This document shows positions 7,961-16,478 of a stretch of 64,000 bases of DNA, one piece after another (position 1 is the stretch's first letter; the number at the start of each line of letters is the position of its first letter). Below the pieces are notes generated by a model. That model did no database searches. It was not told where the DNA came from and saw nothing but the letters and a program-made list of their open reading frames with translations. Where the stretch lies: the NCBI RefSeq assembly GCF_030813505.1, contig NZ_JAUSUE010000005.1, one strand, 5' to 3'. This stretch comes from Pectinatus haikarae (GTDB lineage Bacteria; Bacillota; Negativicutes; Selenomonadales; Selenomonadaceae). Made by a program: the position numbers and the translations under genes.

Positions 7961-8308
7961 TCATTGTTTCTTCATATATAATTGATAAGAACTGCCCCAA
8001 TCGTATATGGCTTGAATTATGGGCTTCATGGATAAACCAAGTTCTGTAAGTTCATATTCAACATGCGGAGGTACTTCAGGAAAAACGGTTCGTTTTATGA
8101 TTTGGTCCTGTTCTAATTCACGCAGTTGCAGTGTCAGCGATCTGTGAGTTATTGTTTTAAGCAGACGCCGCAGTTCGGTGAAACGTTTTTTTCCGCTTAA
8201 AAGTCGATAAAGAATAAGCCCTTTCCATTTGCCGCTGACAATATTTAAAGTAGTTTCTACAGGGCATGGTTCATAGACACACATAGAAGTATCTTGGGTA
8301 TCGTTCAT
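7961..8308 (-). CDS. HxlR-family winged-helix transcriptional regulator
   Basis: This 115-residue DNA-binding protein has the HxlR signature: C10 and C15 near the N-terminus (MCVYEPCPVE), then LNIVSGKWKGLILYRLL, RFTELRRLL, the recognition helix region THRSLTLQLRELEQD, and the wing VEYELTELG. HxlR proteins such as YodB and HypR sense quinones, aldehydes or disulfide stress through a conserved N-terminal cysteine; two are present here. A divergent nitroreductase (8537) and the adjacent flavin oxidase are the expected targets. AAGGGGG precedes the start. Repeated GTATA/TATAC motifs in the 8308-8537 gap are plausible operators. Confidence 0.93.
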   Translation of the reverse strand: MNDTQDTSMCVYEPCPVETTLNIVSGKWKGLILYRLLSGKKRFTELRRLLKTITHRSLTLQLRELEQDQIIKRTVFPEVPPHVEYELTELGLSMKPIIQAIYDWGSSYQLYMKKQ

Positions 8309-8382
8309 TCTAAAGCCCCCTTTTGAAAAGAAAAGATTTATTGAAGATAAGATAAGTATACTAGTTGAAGGAAGCCAATAGC

Positions 8383-8401
8383 AAGTATAAAAAATATACT
8401 T
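8383..8401. promoter_or_regulatory. Candidate HxlR operator
   Basis: AAGTATA-AAAAA-TATACTT is a near-perfect 19-base palindrome in the divergent promoter region. Half-site-like copies (AAGTATAC near 8354 and GATATACTTTTG near 8462) flank it. HxlR-family sites such as the YodB box have a similar AT-rich dyad form. Confidence 0.5.
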
Positions 8402-8536
8402 TGGTAAAGTTTTATATATTATCTATAAAAATTTTGCGTACTTCCGATTATTTGCTGCATTTGATATACTTTTGATGAGGCTGAAGGATAGGTTTTGCTA
8501 TGCTATTAAGACGGCTGAGGAAAGAAGGTAGTTGTG

Positions 8537-9208
8537 ATGCAATTTTGTGACAGACAGTTTATTTTAGACACATTTAATTTTCGCCATGCTTGCAAGCATT
8601 TTGACAAGGGAAGAAAGGTTTCGGCAGAGGATTTTGCTGTAATCTTAGAAGCGGGGAGATTATCGCCTAGCTCCTTTGGTTTTGAACCATGGTCATTTCT
8701 TGTAGTTGAGAACAGACAGCTTAAGGATAAGCTGTGGAATGCGGCATGGGGTGCACAGAACAGTTTCAAGGGGGCAAGTCATTTTGTTATTTTACTGGCA
8801 AGAAAAAAAATAGATACAGTCTATGATGCTGCTTATATAAAAGACATCATGAAAAACGTGCAGAATTTACCGGAAGCTGTAATTGAGCAAAGATTGAGTG
8901 CTTTTGAAAATTTTCAGAGAAAAGATTTTAATTTGCTCGAGAGTGAAAGAGCAATTTTTGACTGGGCGTCCAAGCAGACATATATAGCATTGGCTGATAT
9001 GCTGACTGCTGCGGCAGCATTGGGGATAGATTCGTGTCCTATTGAGGGGTTTGATCAAAAAGAAGTAGATCAAATATTATCGGCTGAGGGTGTAATGGAC
9101 AAAGCTCATTTTGGAGTGTCTGTAATGGCAGGATTCGGTTATAGGATGGCAGAACCGCATTCTAAGACACGCAGAAAAACAGAAGATGTGGTGAAGTGGA
9201 TAGAATAA
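8537..9208 (+). CDS. NAD(P)H-dependent nitroreductase
   Basis: The 223-residue protein is an FMN-dependent oxidoreductase of the NfsB-like group. It starts with the FMN phosphate-binding pattern FNFRHACKHFD (about 13-23), continues with EAGRLSPSSFGFEPW near 40-55, and the central YIALADMLTAAAALGIDSCPIEGF (about 150-173), the family signature. It likely reduces quinones, nitroaromatics or azo compounds using NAD(P)H. I chose ATG 8537 after AAGAAGG; a GTG three bases earlier is also possible. It is transcribed divergently from the HxlR regulator, which likely controls it. Confidence 0.9.
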   Translation: MQFCDRQFILDTFNFRHACKHFDKGRKVSAEDFAVILEAGRLSPSSFGFEPWSFLVVENRQLKDKLWNAAWGAQNSFKGASHFVILLARKKIDTVYDAAYIKDIMKNVQNLPEAVIEQRLSAFENFQRKDFNLLESERAIFDWASKQTYIALADMLTAAAALGIDSCPIEGFDQKEVDQILSAEGVMDKAHFGVSVMAGFGYRMAEPHSKTRRKTEDVVKWIE

Positions 9209-9253
9209 AGAATATATAATAGAAAGTGTCCTTTAATCTGCAAAAAGCTGTAG

Positions 9254-9310
9254 AATTCCCCTTTATAAGACAATGTCTGATAATTGTCTTATAAAGGGGA
9301 ATTTTATTTT
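9254..9310 (+). terminator. Strong terminator after the nitroreductase
   Basis: A perfect stem of about 20 base pairs, with left arm 9254-9274 and right arm 9283-9303, is followed by TTTTATTTT. Confidence 0.9.
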
Positions 9311-9391
9311 ACTCAAGGTTTACATAAATGTAACGATAAAAATATTATTTGATGTTATACTTCATTCATACACGAGGAGGTTAAAATAAGC

Positions 9392-10693
9392 ATGAAAAAA
9401 AATATTCTCAAAGCAGTAGCTGCGGCACTGATGACTGCGTCGTTATTGACGGGATGTGGGAACGATAATGCGGGATCAGAACAATCTGCTCAGGGAGATA
9501 AGGTAAAAATAGAATACTGGCATGTAAATGCAGAGACACAGGGTGGGAAAACTGTACAGGAACTTGTTGATAAATTTAATGCGCAAAGCAAGGATGTGGA
9601 AGTTGTCGCCCGATACAACCCTGATATGTATAAAGGGCTTATGCAAAATTTGCAGGCTGAAGCGGCCGCAGGAAAATCGCCGGCTGTAGTACAGGTCGGA
9701 TGGGCATTTTTAGATTACTTTTCAAATAATTTTACATACAGTGCGCCGCAAAAGATCATTGACAAAGATTTTTCGGATGATAAGAATTTTTTGCAGGACA
9801 ATTTTTTACCCAATGTTTTGGATTTGGCAAAAAATAGTAAGGGTGATCAGGTCGGTATTCCCTATTCTCTCAGTACACCGGTGTTATATATTAACAGGGA
9901 CTTGCTCCGGCAGGCGGGGCTTGATGAGAATGGACCGAAAACTTGGGAAGAGTTAATAAAATTTTCTGATACAGTAAAAAAACAAACAGGAAAATATGGG
10001 TTTTATATGCAGGAACCGGCAGATAACTGGGCACAGCAGGCTCTCCTAGAAAGCAACGGTGCCAGAATGATAACTGACGGTAAAGCAAGTTTTGCGTCCG
10101 AAGATGGAATAAAAGCATATCAGGCATATGCGGACATGGTAATTAAAACAAAATCTGCATTGCATATTTCTTGGGATCAGGGAGTACAGGCATTTGTCAA
10201 CGGTGATGTGGCGATGCTATACACTACTATTGCTCAAAGAGCCAATGTTCAAAAAGGGGCAAAGTTTGACGTGGCCGCAGTCAGTTCACCGGCATGGGAA
10301 GGCAAACCCAAAAAGTTGCCGGCTGGAGGATGTTTTCTGGCCATAACGGCACAGGATGAAAAACAGCAGAAAGCGGCTTGGGAATTTGTAAAATATCTCT
10401 ACAGTGTCGAGTCTATGGCAGCATGGACAAAGGGAACAGGGTATGTGCCTCCGCGTAAAGATGTGGCAGATGCAGAGAACGGACTTAAGAGTTTTCTAGA
10501 GGAAAATAAAATGATGAAAGCCGCAACTTCACAGATGGATAGTGTAGTTCCCTGGGCATCTTTCCCGGGAGATGCAGGCCTTCAGGCCGAACAGCTTCTT
10601 CTTGATACCAGAGATAAAATTCTCAGCGGCAGTATATCTGCCCGTGAAGCATTGACTCAGACGCAGGAGCAGATCAATAATCTGTTAAAATGA
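9392..10693 (+). CDS. Sugar ABC transporter substrate-binding lipoprotein (UgpB-like)
   Basis: This 433-residue extracytoplasmic binding protein captures a sugar or glycerol-phosphate-like solute for the permeases encoded next. The signal peptide ends in a lipobox (SLLTGC, Cys22). The mature part is a family-1 solute-binding fold: VKIEYWH, then QELVDKFNAQSKDVEVVARY, and the hinge and cleft region ALLESNGARM. It resembles UgpB more than MalE, but no ligand can be assigned. The ATG has CGAGGAGG upstream. A hairpin after the gene likely reduces read-through into the permeases so that binding protein exceeds transporter. Confidence 0.9.
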   Translation: MKKNILKAVAAALMTASLLTGCGNDNAGSEQSAQGDKVKIEYWHVNAETQGGKTVQELVDKFNAQSKDVEVVARYNPDMYKGLMQNLQAEAAAGKSPAVVQVGWAFLDYFSNNFTYSAPQKIIDKDFSDDKNFLQDNFLPNVLDLAKNSKGDQVGIPYSLSTPVLYINRDLLRQAGLDENGPKTWEELIKFSDTVKKQTGKYGFYMQEPADNWAQQALLESNGARMITDGKASFASEDGIKAYQAYADMVIKTKSALHISWDQGVQAFVNGDVAMLYTTIAQRANVQKGAKFDVAAVSSPAWEGKPKKLPAGGCFLAITAQDEKQQKAAWEFVKYLYSVESMAAWTKGTGYVPPRKDVADAENGLKSFLEENKMMKAATSQMDSVVPWASFPGDAGLQAEQLLLDTRDKILSGSISAREALTQTQEQINNLLK

Positions 10694-10730
10694 TGAGACA
10701 GTGCACGTATTTATAAAAAAAGATTACGGT

Positions 10731-10775
10731 AAAAACGGTATGGCTTAGAAAATTTATCTAAGACTATCGTTTTTT
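10731..10775 (+). terminator. Intercistronic attenuating hairpin in the sugar ABC operon
   Basis: AACGGTA, then CTTAGA pairing with TCTAAG, then TATCGTT and a T-run. It lies between the binding protein and the first permease, so it probably lets only part of the transcription through. Confidence 0.6.
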
Positions 10776-10816
10776 ACTGTTTTAAGCTTCAATGGAAATT
10801 AAAGGAAAACAAAAGT

Positions 10817-11725
10817 GTGCGTGTAATGAAAAATAAAAAAAATCTTATAACACAAAATACAATGATAGCTTATATGCTCATACTGCCTGCCCTTTTGGTA
10901 TTTGCTATATTTATGTTTTATCCGCTTTTTTATACGGCATATTTGAGTTTTTTTGATTGGAATATGATAAAACCGCTAAAAGTATTTGTCGGGCTGGATA
11001 ACTATAAAGCGTTATTCAGTGATCCTCTGATGCCTTTAGTAATAAAAAATACGGTAGTGTATATTTTGATTTTACTTATATTAAATTGTGCAGCGCCATA
11101 TATATTGGCATTTATTTTATCCTTTGTAGTAAAGAAGGGCCGCGGTTTTTATAAAGGTGCGTTTTTTTTGCCCAGTGTCATTTCTCTGGTAGTCGGTTCA
11201 ATATTATATTTATGGATATTAAATCCTGTATCTGGACCGGCGGCTGTAGCCGCAGAATTTATGGGGATAAATATTCCCATATGGAGCAAGACTCAAGGTT
11301 TGGTTATTGTTGTGCTTAGTATAATAACTACGTGGAAGATTTTTGGCTACAATTTCATTGTTATATTCGGCGGAGTTACTGGCGTGCCTCAGGAGATTAT
11401 AGAAGCAGCAAAAATAGATAATATTCCCTTGTATAAAATATTTTTTGATATAGTATTGCCGATGAGCAGTGCCACCGGTGTATATATTTTTATAATGACG
11501 ATCGTCCAGGGTCTTCAATATGTGTTCACACCTATAAAAGTAGTTACTCAAGGCGGTCCGGACAATGCAAGTTCCAATGTTATATATGATATTTATCAGG
11601 AAGGATTTTTATTATACCATACCGGATATGCTTCTGCGATGTCCATTGCCGCAATGGTTCTATTTGTAATTTTATTGGTCATTGAATTCCGATATGTGGA
11701 AAAGGGGATCTATTATGAAAATTGA
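10817..11725 (+). CDS. Sugar ABC transporter permease (UgpA/MalF-like)
   Basis: A 302-residue inner-membrane subunit with six predicted helices, beginning with MIAYMLILPALLVFAIFMFYP (about 15-35). The EAA loop that contacts the ATPase reads EIIEAAKIDNIPLYKIFFDIVLPM (about 195-218). Start is uncertain: GTG at 10817 sits ten bases after AAAGGA; ATG at 10826 is the alternative. The stop overlaps the next permease by 11 bases, showing translational coupling. It forms the channel with that partner and takes energy from the ATPase at 12555. Confidence 0.9.
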   Translation: MRVMKNKKNLITQNTMIAYMLILPALLVFAIFMFYPLFYTAYLSFFDWNMIKPLKVFVGLDNYKALFSDPLMPLVIKNTVVYILILLILNCAAPYILAFILSFVVKKGRGFYKGAFFLPSVISLVVGSILYLWILNPVSGPAAVAAEFMGINIPIWSKTQGLVIVVLSIITTWKIFGYNFIVIFGGVTGVPQEIIEAAKIDNIPLYKIFFDIVLPMSSATGVYIFIMTIVQGLQYVFTPIKVVTQGGPDNASSNVIYDIYQEGFLLYHTGYASAMSIAAMVLFVILLVIEFRYVEKGIYYEN

Positions 11726-12536
11726 CAGCAGCCTGAAATGGCATGTGCTGCTCTGTATTGCTTTATTTGTTTCCCTGATGCCAATTGTTTTTGCAATTTC
11801 TACATCCTTTAAGGAGCTCAGTGAGGCTTATGGAAATGTTTTGGGACTTATACCGCATAATCCGACAATGGCAAACTATTTGCGTATCTTTCAGGAATTG
11901 CCGCTGAATCAGATAACGCTGAACACTGTTATCGTGGCTTTTGCTGTGACAGTATTTAAAATCGTTACAAGTGTTATGGCGGCTTATGCTTTTGTCTATT
12001 TTAATTTTAAAGGTAAAAACTTATTGTACATCATATTGATAAGTACTATATTTATTCCTTTTACCATGACTATGATACCAAATTATCTTATTATTTCACA
12101 GATCGGTCTGAGAAATAATATAATTGGTGTAATTCTGCCGCAATTAAGTGATGCTACGGGTATATTCCTTATCCGACAGGCAATGAGAAGTATCCCGCTG
12201 TCCTTTATAGAGGCTGCCAGATTGGAACAAGCGGGAATTTTTCATATAATGTTCGGCATTGTCCTACCGCTGGCAAAACCGGCCGTTATTTCCACTGGTA
12301 TAATGTTTTTTATAAATTCGTGGAATGAATATGTGTGGCCGGTGCTGATACTAAAAGATACTGCAAATTATACACTGCCGCTTGCACTGCAGCTGTTTAT
12401 CAGCTCCGAAGGAGGCACAGATTTTTGTGTGGCAATGGCGGTTTCGGTCGTTACGATGATCATACCTTTGGGTTTATATCTCATTTTTCAAAAATATATT
12501 ATTAGTACGTTCACTTCTTCAGGTGTGAAGGGGTGA
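11715..12536 (+). CDS. Sugar ABC transporter permease (UgpE/MalG-like)
   Basis: A 273-residue second permease subunit with six predicted helices. The EAA motif reads SFIEAARLEQAGIFHIMFGIVLPLAKP (about 171-197), normal for the MalG group. AAAGGGG eight bases before ATG 11715 places the start inside the end of the upstream permease gene, an 11-base overlap. A longer in-frame extension to 11682 has no ribosome site. It pairs with the preceding permease in the membrane. Confidence 0.9.
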   Translation: MKIDSSLKWHVLLCIALFVSLMPIVFAISTSFKELSEAYGNVLGLIPHNPTMANYLRIFQELPLNQITLNTVIVAFAVTVFKIVTSVMAAYAFVYFNFKGKNLLYIILISTIFIPFTMTMIPNYLIISQIGLRNNIIGVILPQLSDATGIFLIRQAMRSIPLSFIEAARLEQAGIFHIMFGIVLPLAKPAVISTGIMFFINSWNEYVWPVLILKDTANYTLPLALQLFISSEGGTDFCVAMAVSVVTMIIPLGLYLIFQKYIISTFTSSGVKG

Positions 12537-12554
12537 TGAGAAAGGAAAGTAGTT

Positions 12555-13673
12555 ATGAAGGAAATAGTATTTGAAAATGTATGCAAAAAATACGGAAAAA
12601 ATACAATAATAGAGAATCTTAATTTTACTGTTCATAGTGGTGAACGATTGATTCTTTTAGGTGCTTCAGGCTGCGGCAAATCAACAACATTAAGAATGAT
12701 TGCGGGATTGGAGGATATCACATCCGGTAATTTATATATGAATGGGCAGCGTGTAAATGATATAGTCAGCGGAAAACGCAATTTGAGCATGGTGTTTCAA
12801 AATTATGCACTTTATCCGCACATGACAGTGACAGAAAATATAATTTACGGGCTAAAAATTCAAAAACTGCCGCAGGCGGAAATACATGCCAGACTCACGG
12901 CAGCCTTGGGAAAATTGGAATTGGACGGATTGGAAAACAGAAAACCAAAGGATTTATCAGGCGGTCAGCGTCAGCGAGTGGCTCTGGCAAGAGCTGTCGT
13001 AAAACGCAGTGAACTGCTTTTGCTGGATGAACCGCTGTCAAATCTTGATGCACAGCTTAGAGTACATGCGAGGAAAGAATTGGTAAAAATTCATCAGGCA
13101 TATAAACAAACTTTTGTATATGTAACGCATGATCAGGTGGAAGCGATGACGATCGGTGATCGTGTAGCAATTCTGGACAAAGGACGCCTGCAGGTGATAG
13201 ATACACCTAATAATGTTTACAACAGACCGGCAAATATTTTTACGGCAAAATTTATAGGTTCACCTGGCATGAATATTTTTAAAGGTTCGTATTCAGATCA
13301 CTTCTTACAGTTGGGAAAGCAAAGCATAAAGCTGTCTGAAGCTTGGAGCGCCTATATAGGTGAAAAAAATTGCCGTGAATTTTATTTCGGCATCAGACCG
13401 GAACATATTTTGCTGTACAGAGAAAAACACAGAGATACTTTTGCCGGTGTGGTCAAATATGTAGAGGAATATGGCAGCCGCCGCGGAATTTATTTTGAAA
13501 CGGAAGGCAGCGAAGTCGTGGCGGTCACTGAAGCATCAGATTTTAAACCGGGCAGCAATATATATTTTGCGGCAGATAGTGATAAACTGCATATCTTTGA
13601 CAGCAAAAATAAAAAAAATATAGGCTATCCAGAGGTGTATCATGGCAATATATATCAGTACCAATCTGTATGA
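12555..13673 (+). CDS. Sugar ABC transporter ATP-binding protein (UgpC/MalK-like)
   Basis: The 372-residue ATPase has Walker A GASGCGKST (about 36-44), Q-loop VFQNYALYPH, signature LSGGQRQRVALARA (about 134-147), Walker B LLLDEPLSNLDA and H-loop YVTHDQVEA. Beyond about 240 is a C-terminal OB/TOBE regulatory domain (FYFGIRPEHI), as in MalK/UgpC. It drives import through the two permeases upstream. Its 3' end overlaps the next gene by 32 bases. Confidence 0.95.
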   Translation: MKEIVFENVCKKYGKNTIIENLNFTVHSGERLILLGASGCGKSTTLRMIAGLEDITSGNLYMNGQRVNDIVSGKRNLSMVFQNYALYPHMTVTENIIYGLKIQKLPQAEIHARLTAALGKLELDGLENRKPKDLSGGQRQRVALARAVVKRSELLLLDEPLSNLDAQLRVHARKELVKIHQAYKQTFVYVTHDQVEAMTIGDRVAILDKGRLQVIDTPNNVYNRPANIFTAKFIGSPGMNIFKGSYSDHFLQLGKQSIKLSEAWSAYIGEKNCREFYFGIRPEHILLYREKHRDTFAGVVKYVEEYGSRRGIYFETEGSEVVAVTEASDFKPGSNIYFAADSDKLHIFDSKNKKNIGYPEVYHGNIYQYQSV

Positions 13674-14448
13674 ACCGCAGCAGCTGCAGAATATATTTGC
13701 GCTCTTGAAAAAGATGTCGCTGCCGATAGGCATAGAACTCTTTCCAGAATGGCAGAGTGAAATATTCTGCAAGATGCTGAATATGTATTATGATGAATTT
13801 AAAAAGCATCCGATAACTCTGCATGGGCCTTATTATGGGACAGAACACAGCCGGGCTGAGGGAACGGAGGAATATGCAAGAGCGATGGTATACTTCAAAA
13901 AGACATTTGAACTTTCTCGGGAACTTAAGGCCCGGCATATTGTCTACCATCACAACAACTGCAGAATAGATATAGGCCAAAAACAGGAATTAATCACTGT
14001 AAGTGAGAAGAATCTGGCAAAATTGCGGCGAGAGGCGGTAAAATTCAAAGCGAAAATAGTCGTAGAAAATGCCGGCGTATTGGCTCATAAAAACATGTTA
14101 TTCGATCAGGATGAATTTATTGAAATGGCTGAAAGGGTACCGGAGAAAATATTGCTTGATATCGGGCATGCTCATGCCAACGGCTGGAATATAAAATATA
14201 TTATAGAGAGATTGTCAGATAAGATTATTGCCTATCATGTGCATAATAATGACGGATATGAAGATAAGCATGACAGAATATTTCATGGAACACTTGATTT
14301 TGCGGATTTTATAAACTGCTATAAGAAATATACACCAAATGCTGATATTGTTGTTGAATATGGTAAACAATGCGCGGTGGATTCTGAAGGAATAGCAGAA
14401 GACATAGACTATATTAAAAAAAATATAACTGCGGCAGCAAGTAAATAA
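13642..14448 (+). CDS. TIM-barrel sugar phosphate isomerase/epimerase-like protein
   Basis: The 268-residue protein fits the xylose-isomerase-like TIM barrel superfamily (AP endonuclease 2 fold). Metal-ligand-like positions appear in order: HGPYYG near 55, YHHNN near 97, VVENAG near 128, DIGHAHANG near 170, YHVHNNDGYEDKHD near 194 and EYGKQ near 238. Members isomerise or epimerise sugars such as inosose, tagatose or hydroxypyruvate. The gene begins inside the end of the ATPase gene and is the last of the operon, so it probably processes the imported substrate. The exact reaction is unknown. Confidence 0.8.
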   Translation: MAIYISTNLYEPQQLQNIFALLKKMSLPIGIELFPEWQSEIFCKMLNMYYDEFKKHPITLHGPYYGTEHSRAEGTEEYARAMVYFKKTFELSRELKARHIVYHHNNCRIDIGQKQELITVSEKNLAKLRREAVKFKAKIVVENAGVLAHKNMLFDQDEFIEMAERVPEKILLDIGHAHANGWNIKYIIERLSDKIIAYHVHNNDGYEDKHDRIFHGTLDFADFINCYKKYTPNADIVVEYGKQCAVDSEGIAEDIDYIKKNITAAASK

Positions 14449-14490
14449 AGCTGTACAATATTATTTAAGAATCAGAAACATATAATGAAA

Positions 14491-14533
14491 GCAGACGGGC
14501 ACCTTAATACATTGGTGAGTCCGTCTGTTTTTT
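14491..14533 (+). terminator. Terminator of the sugar ABC operon
   Basis: GCAGACGG pairs with CCGTCTG(T), with an inner CACC/GGTG stem, followed by seven T residues. Confidence 0.88.
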
Positions 14534-14548
14534 TACGAAGTGTGCTTG

Positions 14549-14577
14549 TTGACAAATTAACATAGAGGTTATATACT
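14549..14577 (+). promoter_or_regulatory. Sigma-70-type promoter of the aldehyde dehydrogenase gene
   Basis: TTGACA (14549-14554), 17-base spacer, TATACT (14572-14577), 65 bases before the start codon. Confidence 0.8.
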
Positions 14578-14641
14578 AAATTTAGTAATAAAAAGTAATT
14601 AGATAATAACAAGTAATTAAAAATTAAAGGGGGATTTTTGT

Positions 14642-16033
14642 ATGGCATATGCAACAACCAATCCGTATACGGGTGAAGTGGTCAAATCTTTTCCGACGGC
14701 GAAAGATGATGAGGTCAAAGCGGCTATAGGGCTAGCTGATGATGCGTTTAAAGGCTGGAAAAACACCAGTTATGAAGAAAGAGCTGCTGTTTTATTGAAG
14801 GCAGCTGAAATTCTACGAAAAAGGCATACTGAATATGCAAAAATTCTCACACTCGAAATGGGAAAATTAATTGCAGAGGCAGAAGCAGAAGTTGAATTGA
14901 GCGCTAAAATTTTGGAATATTATGCTAAAAATGGAGCCGCTCAGCTTCAGCCACGCAGTATACCTGTCGAAGGGCTGCCGGCAGATGCTGCAAAACTTGT
15001 ATATCAACCATTGGGTGTACTTTATATAGTAGAACCTTGGAATTTCCCGTATTATCAGATAGTGCGGATATCGGCACCGCAGCTGATGGCGGGGAATACT
15101 CTGCTGTTGAAACATGCGTCTAATGTGCCGCAGGCGGCGGCTACTTTTGAAAAATTATTTATAGAAGCTGGTTTGCCTAAAGGGGCTTTTATAAATCTAT
15201 ATGCTGCACATAATCATAGTGAATTGATCCTATCTGATCCGCGGGTGCGTGGAGTGGCATTGACTGGAAGTGAACCTGCCGGTGCGGCTGTAGCTTCAAC
15301 TGCTGCCAAATATTTGAAAAAGAGTACTCTTGAGCTGGGCGGTTCAGATGCTTTTATTGTTCTGGATGATGCCGATATCGATAAAGCTGCAAAATGGGCG
15401 GTGTTCGGACGTCATTGGAATGCGGGGCAAGTGTGCGTTTCTTCGAAAAGGATTATATTAGTCGATTCAATTTATGATGAATTTATGGAAAAATACAGAG
15501 CAGGAGTTGCGGCTCTTAAAGCGGGAGATCCGCTTGATCCGTCAACCACGCTTGCACCTTTGTCTTCTTTTGAAGCTTTGGAGCTTTTGAAGAAACAAGT
15601 GAGCATGGCTGTTGCCGGAGGCGCCAAGGCAACTGTGGCAGGTCAGCCGGTTCCCGAAAAAGGTGCTTTTTATCAACCTACTATTTTAGAAGATATTGCT
15701 CCGAAAAATCCGGCTTATTATACGGAAATGTTTGGGCCTGTGAGCCAGATTTATCGTGTGGCTGATGAAGCCGCTGCTGTTAAGATGGCAAACGATTCTC
15801 CGTTTGGTCTTGGCGGATCAGTGTTTACAAAAGATCCTGTACGTGCTCAGCGTGTGGCTAAGCAAATCGATACCGGCATGATGTATATAAATCATCCCAC
15901 TGGTGTCAGAGCCGATATACCTTTCGGCGGTGTGAAAAATTCCGGTTATGGACATGAATTGATCGATCTGGGCATTCATGAATTCGTTAATATCAAAGTG
16001 ATTGTGGATATGCCGATTGACGGAGATTTTTGA
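14642..16033 (+). CDS. NAD(P)-dependent aldehyde dehydrogenase, succinate-semialdehyde type
   Basis: This 463-residue enzyme oxidises an aldehyde to a carboxylate. It has the ALDH signatures: general base Glu231 in LELGGSDAF and nucleophile Cys265 in GQVCVSSKR, with PWNFPYYQ near 135 in the cofactor site and FGPVSQIYR near the C-terminus. Length and sequence style match the shorter succinate-semialdehyde dehydrogenases (GabD/Sad subgroup), but related enzymes accept other aldehydes. AAAGGGGG precedes the ATG. It is monocistronic with its own promoter and terminator. Acetaldehyde from ethanolamine breakdown is another conceivable substrate, though such enzymes are usually CoA-acylating. Confidence 0.85.
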   Translation: MAYATTNPYTGEVVKSFPTAKDDEVKAAIGLADDAFKGWKNTSYEERAAVLLKAAEILRKRHTEYAKILTLEMGKLIAEAEAEVELSAKILEYYAKNGAAQLQPRSIPVEGLPADAAKLVYQPLGVLYIVEPWNFPYYQIVRISAPQLMAGNTLLLKHASNVPQAAATFEKLFIEAGLPKGAFINLYAAHNHSELILSDPRVRGVALTGSEPAGAAVASTAAKYLKKSTLELGGSDAFIVLDDADIDKAAKWAVFGRHWNAGQVCVSSKRIILVDSIYDEFMEKYRAGVAALKAGDPLDPSTTLAPLSSFEALELLKKQVSMAVAGGAKATVAGQPVPEKGAFYQPTILEDIAPKNPAYYTEMFGPVSQIYRVADEAAAVKMANDSPFGLGGSVFTKDPVRAQRVAKQIDTGMMYINHPTGVRADIPFGGVKNSGYGHELIDLGIHEFVNIKVIVDMPIDGDF

Positions 16034-16062
16034 TAAATACATCTTCGGAATGAATAATCTAT

Positions 16063-16135
16063 AAAAACAGTGAGCATGGAAAATTTTCCTTTCTTTACCT
16101 TAAGATCGGATATCTTTCATGCTCACTGTTTTTTG
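16063..16135 (+). terminator. Terminator after the aldehyde dehydrogenase
   Basis: AAAACAGTGAGCATG (16063-16077) pairs perfectly with CATGCTCACTGTTTT (16118-16132), followed by more T. Confidence 0.9.
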
Positions 16136-16386
16136 TATTTATTTGTTTTTCATTTCAAAAAAGATTTTGTATTCAAAAGAAAATTACCTATATTGGCAGC
16201 TGTGCCTATCTCCCCTTTTTCTATATGATCAAGAATGGACAGATGAAGTCCGGTGGACGCAGGATGACTGACATAAAACAGAATGAATAATGACAAAGTA
16301 TCTTTTGTATTAATCAGATTTCTTGCGATTATACAGGAAACTTGACTGGCAACAATTACAATTAATTATGAATAATACAAAAAATA

Positions 16387-16416
16387 TTGACAAAATTTTC
16401 AGCATTCATATATAAT
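16387..16416 (+). promoter_or_regulatory. Promoter of the TonB-dependent receptor
   Basis: TTGACA (16387-16392), 18-base spacer, TATAAT (16411-16416). Confidence 0.8.
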
Positions 16417-16424
16417 GATATGGG

Positions 16425-16445
16425 TGATAATGAATATTGTTATCA
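16425..16445. promoter_or_regulatory. Fur-like operator
   Basis: A 21-base dyad: TGATAATGAAT at the left, ATTGTTATCA at the right, close to the GATAATGATAATCATTATC consensus. It lies right at the predicted transcription start, a position suited to repression by Fur under iron sufficiency. Confidence 0.65.
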
Positions 16446-16478
16446 TATAAAATTTATTGTATATGGAGGAATATAGTT

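Larger units (their letters stand above)
16034..16478 (+). other. Regulatory gap before the TonB receptor
   Basis: It holds the aldehyde dehydrogenase terminator (16063-16135), then roughly 250 bases in which I see nothing, then a promoter, a Fur-like dyad and the ribosome site GGAGGA (16465-16470). Confidence 0.6.
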
